From positions 1 through 64,000 of the forward strand of contig NZ_CAMLJQ010000002.1 of NCBI RefSeq assembly GCF_946480305.1: a stretch of DNA of 64,000 nucleotides. The letters are read 5' to 3'. The stretch is from an uncultured Caldimonas sp. Its GTDB lineage: Bacteria > Pseudomonadota > Gammaproteobacteria > Burkholderiales > Burkholderiaceae. Both the position numbers and the translations under genes were made by a program. Below the pieces are notes generated by a model that saw only the letters and a list, made by a program, of their open reading frames with translations, did no database searches and had not been told where the DNA came from. Positions 17,625 through 25,748 of this stretch are shown piece after piece; positions within the stretch are counted from its first letter, which is position 1, and every line of letters starts with the position of its first letter.

Positions 17625-19115
17625 TTAGGCGTTTGTCAGCTCGGACACCTCGCGTCGCTGCTCGATCGGCTGCTCGGCCAGCCGGGTGACGATCTGCCCC
17701 AGCTTGCGGATCGCGTCGTCGATGCGCTGAGACCACGGCTCGCCGTACTGCAGGCGGATGAAGTGGTCGAAGCGCCGCGTCACGCTGAAGGCCGCCCCCG
17801 GCGCCACGCCGATGTGCTCCAGACGCGCCAGCGCAAACACCTCGCGCGAGTCGACGTGCCGGGGCAGCTCGATCCACAGCATCAGGCCGCCCTGCGGCAG
17901 GCTCAGCCGGCAGCCGGGCGGGAAGTAGCGCGCCACCGCATCGACCATCTGGTGCGCCTGCGTCTTCAGCGCGGCGCGCAGGCGGCGCAGGTGGTGGTCG
18001 TAGCCGCCATCGCGGATGAACTGCGCGATCACCTCCTGCTGCAGCATCGGGCAAGCAACGGAAGTGCGGAACTTCAGCGCCTGCGTCTTGATGAAGTGGC
18101 GCCCCGGCGCGACCCAGCCGACGCGGTAGCCGGGCGCCACCGTCTTGGTGAAGGCCGAACACAGGATCACGTCGCCGGTGGCGTCAAAGCTCTTGAGCAC
18201 CGGCGGGCGCTGGTCGCCGAAGTACAGGTCGCCGTAGATGTCGCTCTCGATCAGCGTGATCTTGCGCTCGCCCATCATCTGCACGAGCCGGCGCTTGTTC
18301 TCCACCGGCATCAGGCTGCCCATCGGGTTGGGGAAGTTGGGCAGCAGCACGCAGGCCTTCACGGCGCCGGGCACCTGCGTGGCGAAGTCGAGGGCTTCGA
18401 GCGACAGGCCGTCGCGCGGATGGCTGGGGATCTCGATCACCTTCATGCCCAGGCTCTCGATGGTCTGCAGCACGTGGAAGTACGTAGGGGATTCCAGCAC
18501 GATGGTGTCGCCCGCCTGGGCGACGGAGCGCAACGCGAGGTAGATGGCCTCCATGCCGCCGTTGGTGACGACGATCTCGTCGGGCCGCAGGTGCACGCCG
18601 GAGGCGACCGCGCGGCGCACGATCTCCTGCCGCAGCGCCGCACTGCCGGACATGTGATAGCGCGAGGCGTACTCGGGGTGGCGCCGGTTCACGCTGGCGA
18701 GCAAGTGCTGCAGCTTGGCCTCCGGCAGCAGCGACGGCGCCGGCGCGGCATGGAACGACGGCGCGGCCAGCGGGTCGTCGACGATCAGCAGGAATTCGTG
18801 CAGCACCTGGTCGACGCTCACGAAGGAGGCGCCTTCCATGCGCAGGTCGAACTGCGGTTCGGGCAGCGCCGGCCCGCGTGGTGCGACGAAGTAGCCCGAC
18901 TTGGGGCGGGCCTGCACCAGGCCGCGGTTTTCGAGGCTGCGGTAGGCCTGCAGCGCGGTCGTCATGCTGACGCCGTGCTGCTGGCTGAGCTGCCGCACGG
19001 AGGGCAGGCGGTCGCCCGGGCGCAGCGAGCCGCTCTCGATGGCCAGCTCGATGTGGCTCGCGACTTTGTGATACAGCGTGGAAGCTTCGTCGGCGGGCGC
19101 GTCCATGTCGGCCAT
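17625..19115 (-). CDS. MocR/GntR-type regulator with aminotransferase domain
   Basis: Predicted 496-residue protein. Residues 10-80 are a GntR winged helix (SGSLRPGDRLPSVRQLSQQH, then MTTALQAYRSLENRGLVQAR). The rest is a fold-type I aminotransferase-like domain with the probable PLP lysine K324 in AFTKTVAPGYRVGW and the SDIYGDLYFG strand ahead of it. MocR proteins sense PLP or amino compounds and regulate a divergent gene. The ATG at 19115 fits the winged-helix start; the frame continues upstream without similarity. Divergent from a DUF2917 gene with repeated CAGATG sites between them. Confidence 0.88.
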   Translation of the reverse strand: MADMDAPADEASTLYHKVASHIELAIESGSLRPGDRLPSVRQLSQQHGVSMTTALQAYRSLENRGLVQARPKSGYFVAPRGPALPEPQFDLRMEGASFVSVDQVLHEFLLIVDDPLAAPSFHAAPAPSLLPEAKLQHLLASVNRRHPEYASRYHMSGSAALRQEIVRRAVASGVHLRPDEIVVTNGGMEAIYLALRSVAQAGDTIVLESPTYFHVLQTIESLGMKVIEIPSHPRDGLSLEALDFATQVPGAVKACVLLPNFPNPMGSLMPVENKRRLVQMMGERKITLIESDIYGDLYFGDQRPPVLKSFDATGDVILCSAFTKTVAPGYRVGWVAPGRHFIKTQALKFRTSVACPMLQQEVIAQFIRDGGYDHHLRRLRAALKTQAHQMVDAVARYFPPGCRLSLPQGGLMLWIELPRHVDSREVFALARLEHIGVAPGAAFSVTRRFDHFIRLQYGEPWSQRIDDAIRKLGQIVTRLAEQPIEQRREVSELTNA

Positions 19116-19145
19116 TGTGCGGCCAGCGCCCCGCTTGCGACAGGT

Positions 19146-19194
19146 ACAGATGTCGGCATCTGCCGCCAATACAGATGCACATTCGGCCATCTGT
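19146..19194. promoter_or_regulatory. Candidate MocR operator: four CAGATG half sites
   Basis: ACAGATG at 19146-19152 and 19171-19177, and their complements CATCTG at 19157-19162 and CATCTGT at 19188-19194, form two inverted pairs within 49 bases. They lie between the MocR start (19115) and the DUF2917 start (19281). The repetition is seen directly; binding by the adjacent MocR protein is inferred. Confidence 0.6.
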
Positions 19195-19280
19195 GCTGCA
19201 GCACTTTGGGTCGTGCTGAATCTGGCGACGCATGCGCCCGCCCGGAATACTGGATGCCCAACCCCTTCCGGAGAATCGCC

Positions 19281-19625
19281 ATGTTGAAGTTCAAGCCTCC
19301 CGTCGTGCTGCAGCTCCAGGAGGGGCAGTTGATCCGCTGCGACCAGGCCGGTCGCGCCACCACGATCCGCGTCGTGCGGGGGCGCGTCTGGGTGACCCAG
19401 TCCGGTGACCGACGCGACCACTTCCTGCGCTCCGGCGCCACGCTGGTCGTCGCGCCCGGATCGCAGGCGCTGCTGGGTGCCGAGTCGGACGCGCAAGTCG
19501 CGTTCAGCACGGCACCGACCTGGGTACAAGGCGTTGCCGCAGGCGCCGCGCGCCGGCTCGGCAAGTTCGGGCGGCTCGCCACCCGGCTGGTGCGCGGGGC
19601 GGCGCCCCGACCCGCCACCGGCTGA
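19281..19625 (+). CDS. DUF2917-like small protein
   Basis: Predicted 114-residue protein resembling the DUF2917 family: a small beta-rich cupin-like segment (RVVRGRVWVTQSGDRRDHFL, then SGATLVVAPGSQALLG). The C-terminal 35 residues are Arg/Ala-rich and probably unstructured. Function is unknown. GGAGAA precedes the ATG at 19281. Its position opposite a MocR regulator with clear operator-like repeats suggests that it is the regulated gene. Confidence 0.75.
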   Translation: MLKFKPPVVLQLQEGQLIRCDQAGRATTIRVVRGRVWVTQSGDRRDHFLRSGATLVVAPGSQALLGAESDAQVAFSTAPTWVQGVAAGAARRLGKFGRLATRLVRGAAPRPATG

Positions 19626-19681
19626 CTGCGGGCAGGGTTGTCACACCCGGCCGCCGACCTCAGCCCGCACAATGCGGCCGC

Positions 19682-20743
19682 ATGAACCTGCTGATGTTCC
19701 TGCTCGGGCTCGCCGCCCTCGTCGTCGGTGCCGAACTGCTCGTGCGCGGGGCGTCGCGTCTGGCGCTCTCGTTCGGCGTGTCGCCCCTGGTGGTCGGCCT
19801 CACGATCGTCGCGTTCGGCACCAGCGCGCCCGAGGTGGCGGTGTCGGTCGGTGCCGCGGCGAGCGGCACCACTGACCTGGCCATCGGCAACGTGGTCGGC
19901 AGCAACATCTTCAACGTGCTGCTGATCCTCGGGTTGTCGGCCGTGATCGCGCCGTTGTGCGTGCACGTGCAGATCATCCGGCAGGAGGTGCCGTTGATGA
20001 TCGGTGCCACGCTGGTGCTGGTGGCGCTGGTGCTCGACGGTCGGCTGTCGCCCCCCGAGGCCGGCCTGCTGCTGGCCTTGCTCGTCGGCTACACCGTGTT
20101 CCTGGTCCGCCAGTCGCGCTCGGCCGCCCGGGAAGATCAGGAGGAATACGAGAAGAGCAGCCCGCACGGCCGCTGGGACAGCCACTGGGCGGTGCAGTTG
20201 CTGCTGGTCGCGGTGGGCCTCGGGCTGCTGGTGCTCGGCTCCGGCTGGCTGGTCGACGCGGCCACCGCCTTCGCCCGCGCGCTCGGCGTCAGCGACGTGG
20301 TGATCGGCCTGACCATCGTCGCCGCCGGCACGTCCATGCCCGAGGTCGCCACCTCGCTGATGGCCAGCGTGCGCGGCGAGCGCGACATTGCCGTGGGCAA
20401 CGTGATCGGCAGCAACCTGTTCAACATCCTCGGCTGCCTGGGGCTGTCGGGCCTGGTCGCCAGCGGCGGGCTGCAGGTGCCGGCGGCGGTGCTGAACTTC
20501 GACCTGTGGGTCATGACCGCGGCCATGCTGGCCTGCCTGCCGGTTTTCATGACGGGCCGCGAGATCGCGCGCTGGGAAGGCGCGGTGTTCCTCGGCTATT
20601 ACGCTGCCTACACCGCCTACCTGATCCTGGCGGCGCAGCAGCACGCGGCGCTGGCGGCCTTCTCGCAGGTGATGATGAGCTTCGTGATCCCGCTGACGAT
20701 CGTGACGCTTGTCGCGGTGCTGATCCGCCGCAGGCCAGCCTGA
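19682..20743 (+). CDS. Calcium/sodium antiporter (CaCA family, YrbG-like)
   Basis: Predicted 353-residue inner-membrane exchanger with about ten hydrophobic segments. The two alpha repeats that form the ion path are clear: FGTSAPEVAVS with GNVVGSNIFNVLL in the first half, and AGTSMPEVATSL with GNVIGSNLFNILG in the second. The charged loop between them (SAAREDQEEYEKSS) is cytoplasmic in relatives. It exchanges Ca2+ for Na+ (or K+/H+). The ATG at 19682 lies 56 bases after the DUF2917 stop. Confidence 0.92.
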   Translation: MNLLMFLLGLAALVVGAELLVRGASRLALSFGVSPLVVGLTIVAFGTSAPEVAVSVGAAASGTTDLAIGNVVGSNIFNVLLILGLSAVIAPLCVHVQIIRQEVPLMIGATLVLVALVLDGRLSPPEAGLLLALLVGYTVFLVRQSRSAAREDQEEYEKSSPHGRWDSHWAVQLLLVAVGLGLLVLGSGWLVDAATAFARALGVSDVVIGLTIVAAGTSMPEVATSLMASVRGERDIAVGNVIGSNLFNILGCLGLSGLVASGGLQVPAAVLNFDLWVMTAAMLACLPVFMTGREIARWEGAVFLGYYAAYTAYLILAAQQHAALAAFSQVMMSFVIPLTIVTLVAVLIRRRPA

Positions 20744-20802
20744 AAGCCGATTGCCGGGCAGCGCTGGCATGATGGGCGCCATTCCTGCTTGCACTGACGC
20801 CC

Positions 20803-21282
20803 ATGGACCTGCCTTCGCACCAGCTCTCGATGACCGTCCTGATGACGCCCGACATGGCCAACTTCTCCGGCAATGTGCACGGCGGCACCATCCTCAAGCT
20901 GCTCGACCAGGTGGCCTATGCGTGCGCGAGCCGCTATGCGGGCCGCTACGTGGTCACGCTGTCGGTCGACCAGGTCATGTTCCGCCAGCCGATCCACGTG
21001 GGTGAGCTGGTCACGTTCCTGGCCAGCGTCAACCACACCGGGAACTCGTCGATGGAGATCGGCATCAAGGTGGTGGCCGAGAACATCCGCACCCAGGTGG
21101 TGCGCCACGCCAACAGCTGCTTCTTCACGATGGTGGCGGTCGACGACGACGGCAAGCCCGCCTCGGTGCCGCCGCTGCGGCCGTTCACGGCCGACGAGAA
21201 GCGCCGCTTCGAAGCCGCCAAGGTGCGCAAGCAGTTGCGCCAGGAGCTGGAGCAGCGCTACAAGGACTTCAAGAGCACCTGA
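20803..21282 (+). CDS. Acyl-CoA thioesterase (hotdog fold, YciA-like)
   Basis: Predicted 159-residue cytoplasmic enzyme that hydrolyses acyl-CoA. The hotdog signature is NVHGGTILKLLDQVAYACAS, with the catalytic Asp in LLDQ, followed by VDQVMFRQPIHVGELVTF. Length is typical of YciA/BACH single-domain thioesterases. The ATG at 20803 directly precedes the family N-terminus. It is closely followed by the gene at 21297, so the two may be co-transcribed. Confidence 0.9.
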   Translation: MDLPSHQLSMTVLMTPDMANFSGNVHGGTILKLLDQVAYACASRYAGRYVVTLSVDQVMFRQPIHVGELVTFLASVNHTGNSSMEIGIKVVAENIRTQVVRHANSCFFTMVAVDDDGKPASVPPLRPFTADEKRRFEAAKVRKQLRQELEQRYKDFKST

Positions 21283-21296
21283 GGAGCCCTGCACCG

Positions 21297-21662
21297 ATGC
21301 CGATCAGCTGGATCACCGCTTTCAAGGTCATTCCCTGGGCCGACGTGATCGAGGCCACGCCGGCCATCCTGCGCGGCGCGAAACAGCTGTGGGGCAAGGT
21401 GCAGCGCAACGAGGCACCACCGACCAGCGTGCCGGCGCCCGTCGACACCCCCGAGGCCCGACTCGCGGCCGTGGAGGCACGCGTGCAGCAGCTGTCGGAC
21501 GAAGCGCGGGCCTCCTCGGAGTTGATCGAGCAGCTCGCCCAGCACAACGCACGGCTGGTCGACGCCGTGCAGATGCTGCGGGTGCGCACGCGGGTGCTGA
21601 CGGTGGTCGCCGTCGCGCTCAGTGCGGCGGTGGCCGCGCTGTTTTGGCACGCCGGCGGTTAG
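21297..21662 (+). CDS. Hypothetical protein with coiled coil and C-terminal membrane anchor
   Basis: Predicted 121-residue protein with no recognised family function. It starts with a short amphipathic stretch (ISWITAFKVIPWADVIEA), then a Pro-rich linker, a heptad-like region at about 55-95 (ARLAAVEARVQQLSDEARAS and following), and a single hydrophobic segment at about 100-118 near the C-terminus. Located 14 bases after the thioesterase and 56 before radA, in the same direction. Confidence 0.7.
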   Translation: MPISWITAFKVIPWADVIEATPAILRGAKQLWGKVQRNEAPPTSVPAPVDTPEARLAAVEARVQQLSDEARASSELIEQLAQHNARLVDAVQMLRVRTRVLTVVAVALSAAVAALFWHAGG

Positions 21663-21718
21663 CCTCGGTGGTGTGAGCAGGCCCTGGGCCGGATGCCGCC
21701 ATGCGGCCACAATGCCGC

Positions 21719-23077
21719 ATGGCCAAGGAAAAGACGCTCTACACCTGCACCGAATGCGGCGGCACCAGCCCCAAGTGGCTGGGCAAGTGCCCGCACTGCA
21801 ACGCCTGGAACACGCTGGAGGAAACCGTCGCCGAAAGCGCGGTGAAGCATCGCTTCCAGGCGCTTGCCAAATCGGCGCCCGTCACCACGCTCGCCGAGAT
21901 CGACGCGGTCGACGTGGCGCGCACGCCCACAGGCATCGATGAACTCGACCGCGTGCTCGGCGGCGGCATCGTCGCCGGCGGGGTGGTGCTGATCGGCGGC
22001 GACCCGGGCATCGGCAAATCGACGCTGTTGCTGCAGGCGCTCGATGCATTGAGTCAGCAGATGAAGGCCATCTACGTGACCGGCGAGGAATCGGGCGCGC
22101 AGGTGGCCTTGCGCGCACGGCGGCTGGGGCTCGACGGCTCCAAGGTGCGCGTGCAGGCCGAGATCCAGCTGGAGAAGATCCTCGCGACCATCGAGGCCGA
22201 GAAGCCGGCCGTGGCCGTGATCGACTCGATCCAGACCGTCTACTCCGAACAGCTGACCTCGGCCCCGGGCTCGGTGGCGCAGGTGCGCGAGTGCTCCGCG
22301 CAGCTCACGCGCACCGCCAAGGCCACCGGCACCTCGATGGTGCTGGTGGGCCACGTGACGAAGGAAGGCGCGCTCGCCGGCCCGCGCGTGCTGGAGCACA
22401 TCGTCGACACGGTGCTGTACTTCGAGGGCGACACGCACAGCGCCTTCCGTCTGGTGCGGGCGTTCAAGAACCGCTTCGGCGCGGTCAACGAGATCGGCGT
22501 GTTCGCGATGACCGAGCGCGGGCTCAAGGGCGTGGCCAACCCGAGCGCGATCTTCCTGTCGACGCACGGCGAGCCGGTGCCGGGCTCGTGCGTGCTGGTC
22601 ACGCTGGAGGGCACGCGGCCGATGCTGGTGGAGGTGCAGGCGCTGGTCGACAGCTCGCCCATCCCCAGCCCGCGGCGCTTGTCGGTGGGGCTGGAGCAGA
22701 ACCGCCTCGCGATGCTGCTCGCGGTGATGCACCGCCACGCCGGCATCGCCTGCTACGACCAGGACGTGTTCGTCAACGCCGTGGGTGGCGTGCGCATCAG
22801 CGAGCCGGCCGCCGACCTGGCGGTGATGCTCGCCATCCAGAGCAGCCTGCGCGGCAAGCCGCTGCCGCGCGGTTTTCTCACGTTCGGCGAGGTCGGCCTG
22901 GCCGGTGAGATCCGGCCGGCGCCGCGCGGGCAGGAGCGGCTGAAGGAAGCCGCCAAGCTCGGCTTCAGCGTCGCAGTGGTGCCGAAGGCCAACGCGCCGA
23001 AGAAGCCGATCGAGGGCTTGACCATCCACGCGGTCGAACGCGTCGAGCAGGCGATCGAGCTGGTGCGGGGCCTGTGA
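21719..23077 (+). CDS. radA: DNA repair protein RadA
   Basis: Predicted 452-residue branch-migration ATPase acting in homologous recombination. Domains in order: N-terminal C4 zinc finger (C10xxC13 and C24xxC27), RecA-like ATPase with Walker A GGDPGIGKST (93-102), the RadA-specific KNRFG motif in FKNRFGAVNE, and a C-terminal Lon-protease-like domain. Length is normal. ATG 21719 is chosen since the family starts with MAKxKTxYxCxxCG. The stop overlaps the start of the next gene (TGATG), so translation is probably coupled. Confidence 0.96.
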   Translation: MAKEKTLYTCTECGGTSPKWLGKCPHCNAWNTLEETVAESAVKHRFQALAKSAPVTTLAEIDAVDVARTPTGIDELDRVLGGGIVAGGVVLIGGDPGIGKSTLLLQALDALSQQMKAIYVTGEESGAQVALRARRLGLDGSKVRVQAEIQLEKILATIEAEKPAVAVIDSIQTVYSEQLTSAPGSVAQVRECSAQLTRTAKATGTSMVLVGHVTKEGALAGPRVLEHIVDTVLYFEGDTHSAFRLVRAFKNRFGAVNEIGVFAMTERGLKGVANPSAIFLSTHGEPVPGSCVLVTLEGTRPMLVEVQALVDSSPIPSPRRLSVGLEQNRLAMLLAVMHRHAGIACYDQDVFVNAVGGVRISEPAADLAVMLAIQSSLRGKPLPRGFLTFGEVGLAGEIRPAPRGQERLKEAAKLGFSVAVVPKANAPKKPIEGLTIHAVERVEQAIELVRGL

Positions 23078-23397
23078 TGCGCTTGCTGTTCGTCTGCGGC
23101 CGCAACCGCCTGCGCAGCCCGACGGCCGAAGCGCTGTTCGACGGGCACGAGCACGTCCAGACGATGTCGGCCGGCGTGAACCCGGATGCCGACGTGCCGG
23201 TGAGTGCGGAGCTGATCGAATGGGCCGACCGCATCTATGTGATGGAACGCAGCCACCGCGACAAGCTCAATGCCCGCTTCCCCGAGGCGTTGCGCGGCAA
23301 GCGCGTGACCTGCCTGGGCATCCCCGACCGCTACCAGTTCATGGACCCGCAACTCATCGAGGCGCTGCGGCACAAGCTCGCGCACCTGCTCGGTTGA
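23077..23397 (+). CDS. Short low-molecular-weight protein tyrosine phosphatase-like protein
   Basis: Predicted 106-residue protein. The active-site loop CX5RS of LMW-PTPs is kept as C7-G-R-N-R-L-R13-S14, though the usual CxGNxCRS reads CGRNRLRS, losing the second Cys. A possible general-acid Asp is in FMDPQL near residue 90. Family members usually have about 150 residues, so this is a trimmed form; it is not truncated by a frameshift as far as can be seen. ATG 23077 overlaps the radA stop; a GTG three bases upstream is possible. Substrate is unknown; a phosphatase role is plausible but unproven. Confidence 0.75.
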   Translation: MRLLFVCGRNRLRSPTAEALFDGHEHVQTMSAGVNPDADVPVSAELIEWADRIYVMERSHRDKLNARFPEALRGKRVTCLGIPDRYQFMDPQLIEALRHKLAHLLG

Positions 23398-23407
23398 CGT
23401 GCCCTTG

Positions 23408-24055
23408 TCAGCCGCCCGACCACCGGCTCAGATAGCCGGGCACGGGCCGGGTGACACCGTGGTCCGGCACAGCCGGCAGCGCGTGCAGAGCCAACGGCAG
23501 CACGCCGGCCCACACGTCGAGCGACAGATCGGCCTCGTCATCCACCGGGCCGCCGGTGCGCACCTTGGCCGACGCTTCATCGAGCGGGATGCGCAGCACC
23601 GTCGTGCTGCGCAGCTCGTTGGCATCGCCGGGCCGCGCCTCATGCTTGCGGCCCGGTGCGAGGTGGTCCATCAGCCGGTCCAGCGATGCGGCCTTGCGGT
23701 CTTCCGGCAATGCCTCGAACACCCCCAGCACGACCACCGAGCGGTAGTTCATCGAGTGGTTGAACGCCGAGCGCGCGAGCACCAGGCCATCGAGGTGCGT
23801 GATCGTGACGCACGCAGGTTGGCCGCCGAGCAGCGCACGCAGCATGCGGCTGCCGTTGGAGCCGTGGATGTAGAGGTGGCCGTCTTCCCGCCAGCACACC
23901 GTGGGGATGCAGAACACGCCGTCGCCATCGCGGAATGCCACGTGGCATAGCAGTGCCGCATCGACGATGGCATGCACGGTCGCGCGGTCGTAACGGCCTC
24001 GGCTCGGTTCCCGGCGAACCCGCGTACGGTCGGATGGGGGGACGGATGGCTCCAC
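23408..24055 (-). CDS. Pyridoxamine 5'-phosphate oxidase-like FMN-binding protein
   Basis: Predicted 215-residue split-barrel protein of the Pyridox_ox_2/NimA type. Visible features are VDAALLCHVAFRDGDGVFCI, PTVCWREDGHLYIHGS with SRMLRAL following, and the FNHSMNYRSVVVLG segment of the flavin-binding barrel. Such proteins are flavin-dependent reductases of unclear substrate. The start is GTG 24055; no in-frame ATG fits. Divergent from a MocR regulator with an 11-bp inverted repeat between them, a common pairing. Convergent with the phosphatase-like gene. Confidence 0.85.
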   Translation of the reverse strand: MEPSVPPSDRTRVRREPSRGRYDRATVHAIVDAALLCHVAFRDGDGVFCIPTVCWREDGHLYIHGSNGSRMLRALLGGQPACVTITHLDGLVLARSAFNHSMNYRSVVVLGVFEALPEDRKAASLDRLMDHLAPGRKHEARPGDANELRSTTVLRIPLDEASAKVRTGGPVDDEADLSLDVWAGVLPLALHALPAVPDHGVTRPVPGYLSRWSGG

Positions 24056-24100
24056 TGCATTGCTCCATTGACGAAAGTCGTGGAGGGAATGCTATGCAGA

Positions 24101-24148
24101 CGTGGCCCCATCGTTGGTACCACGAACCTGCGAAACTATGGGGCCACG
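24101..24148. promoter_or_regulatory. Candidate MocR operator: 11-bp perfect inverted repeat
   Basis: CGTGGCCCCAT at 24101-24111 and its exact complement ATGGGGCCACG at 24138-24148, separated by 26 bases. The spacer contains a smaller palindrome TGGTACCA. The right arm ends 21 bases before the chosen MocR start, so autoregulation is likely. Confidence 0.6.
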
Positions 24149-24169
24149 CCATTCGTGCCGATGCTTGCC

Positions 24170-25651
24170 ATGACCGATCTGAACCTGCTGCTGCGCGCCT
24201 CGCTGAAACCCCGCAAGAGCGATCGACGCCCGATGCAGCGCCGGCTGTCGGAAGGCCTGCGGCGCGCGGTGCTCGACGGGCGGCTGCTCGCCGGCAGCCG
24301 CCTGCCCGGCTCGCGTGCATTGGCGCAGGAGCTGGGCATCGCCCGCAACACGGTGATCCACGCCTATGAGCAACTGGCCGCCGAGGGATACCTGCGCGCC
24401 GATCGCCAGGGCACGATCGTGTGCCACGTCTCGCCCGTCACGGCACCGGGGCAGGCGCCATCGCACCGCACGAGCACGTCACCCGAGGGCTCGCTGTCGG
24501 CCCGCGCCGTGGCGATCGCGCCGCCTGCCGCGTGGGATCTCGACCAGCGGCCGCTCGCACCCGGCGTTCCCGCGCTGGACCGGTTTCCGCTGGCTGCGTG
24601 GCAACGCCGCGTGTCGCAGGGCTGGAAAGCACTGCCGAGTGAAGCGCTGGGCTACCGCGATCCGTTGGGCGAACCCGTGCTGCGCGCGGCCATCGCCAGC
24701 TACGTGCGCGCTGCCCGCGGCGTGCGGTGCGAGCCCGCCCAGGTCGTGGTCACCGGCGGCACGCAAGAAAGCCTGGCCCTCGTGGCCCACCTGTTCGCTG
24801 ACGCCGGCGATACCGCGTGGATCGAGCACCCTGGCTACGCAGGCGCGCGGGCCGCAATGGAACGCGCCGCGCTATCGCTCGTCGGCGTGCCCGTCGATGC
24901 CGAGGGCCTCGCGCCCGATGCGGCGCTGTGGCGCAGACACCCGCCCAAGCTGATCTACACCACGCCCTCGCACCAGTATCCGCTGGGCGTGGTGCTGCCA
25001 CTGTCGCGCCGCCTCGCGCTGATCGAACAGGCGCGGCAAGCCGGCGCGTGGATCATCGAAGACGACTACGACAGCGAGTTCCGCCTGCACGGCGAGCCGT
25101 TGCCGGCCATGCAGGGCCTGGTGCCCGGTGCGCCGGTCGTGTACCTCGGCACCTTCAGCAAGACGCTCTACCCGAGCCTGCGGCTGGGCTTCATGGTGCT
25201 GCCCGCAGCCGTGGCCGACGCAGCCCGCGCAGCCCTGCCCGCACTGCTGTGCCAGGGCCAGGTCGCAGAGCAGGAGGCGCTGGCCGCCTTGCTGCACGAG
25301 GGGCACTTCACGGCCCATGTGCGCCGCATGCGCCGCCTGTATGCCGAACGGCAGGACGCCCTGCGCGCCGCCATCGAGAAGCGCTGGCCGCTGCCTCATG
25401 CACTGTCCGGCGGAGACTGCGGGCTGCACCTCGCACTGTCGCTGCCCGCCGAGGTCGACGACACCGCGGTGGAACGGCTCGCCCACGCCGCGGGGCTGGG
25501 GATCCGGGCGCTGTCTGCCTACAGCATGCCGGGCGGTGAACCGATGAACGGCCTTGTCATCGGCTATGGCAGCACCCCGGCGTTGCAGATGGAGCGGGCC
25601 GTGGCCCGGCTGGCGACAGTCGTGCGCCGAGGCACAGCCGGGCAGGTCTGA
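24170..25651 (+). CDS. MocR/GntR-type regulator with aminotransferase domain (PdxR-like)
   Basis: Predicted 493-residue protein. N-terminal GntR winged helix at about 10-80 (LLAGSRLPGSRALAQELGIA, then RNTVIHAYEQLAAEGYL). The aminotransferase-like domain contains TGGTQESLALVAHLF, the Asp/Tyr segment IEDDYDSEFR, and the probable PLP lysine in YLGTFSKTLYPSLRLG. ATG 24170 (MTDLNLLL) is preferred; ATG 24161 is equally in frame. Probably regulates the divergent FMN-binding gene and may affect the BCCT transporter 97 bases downstream. Confidence 0.88.
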   Translation: MTDLNLLLRASLKPRKSDRRPMQRRLSEGLRRAVLDGRLLAGSRLPGSRALAQELGIARNTVIHAYEQLAAEGYLRADRQGTIVCHVSPVTAPGQAPSHRTSTSPEGSLSARAVAIAPPAAWDLDQRPLAPGVPALDRFPLAAWQRRVSQGWKALPSEALGYRDPLGEPVLRAAIASYVRAARGVRCEPAQVVVTGGTQESLALVAHLFADAGDTAWIEHPGYAGARAAMERAALSLVGVPVDAEGLAPDAALWRRHPPKLIYTTPSHQYPLGVVLPLSRRLALIEQARQAGAWIIEDDYDSEFRLHGEPLPAMQGLVPGAPVVYLGTFSKTLYPSLRLGFMVLPAAVADAARAALPALLCQGQVAEQEALAALLHEGHFTAHVRRMRRLYAERQDALRAAIEKRWPLPHALSGGDCGLHLALSLPAEVDDTAVERLAHAAGLGIRALSAYSMPGGEPMNGLVIGYGSTPALQMERAVARLATVVRRGTAGQV

Positions 25652-25748
25652 AGCGCCGTCCCTCGACGGCCGCCTGCCCCCGGTGTGCAGGAGGACCGGC
25701 ATTTGCCCGTCCCAGTGCAGCCCATCTTCGGCGCGAAAGGACGACGCG

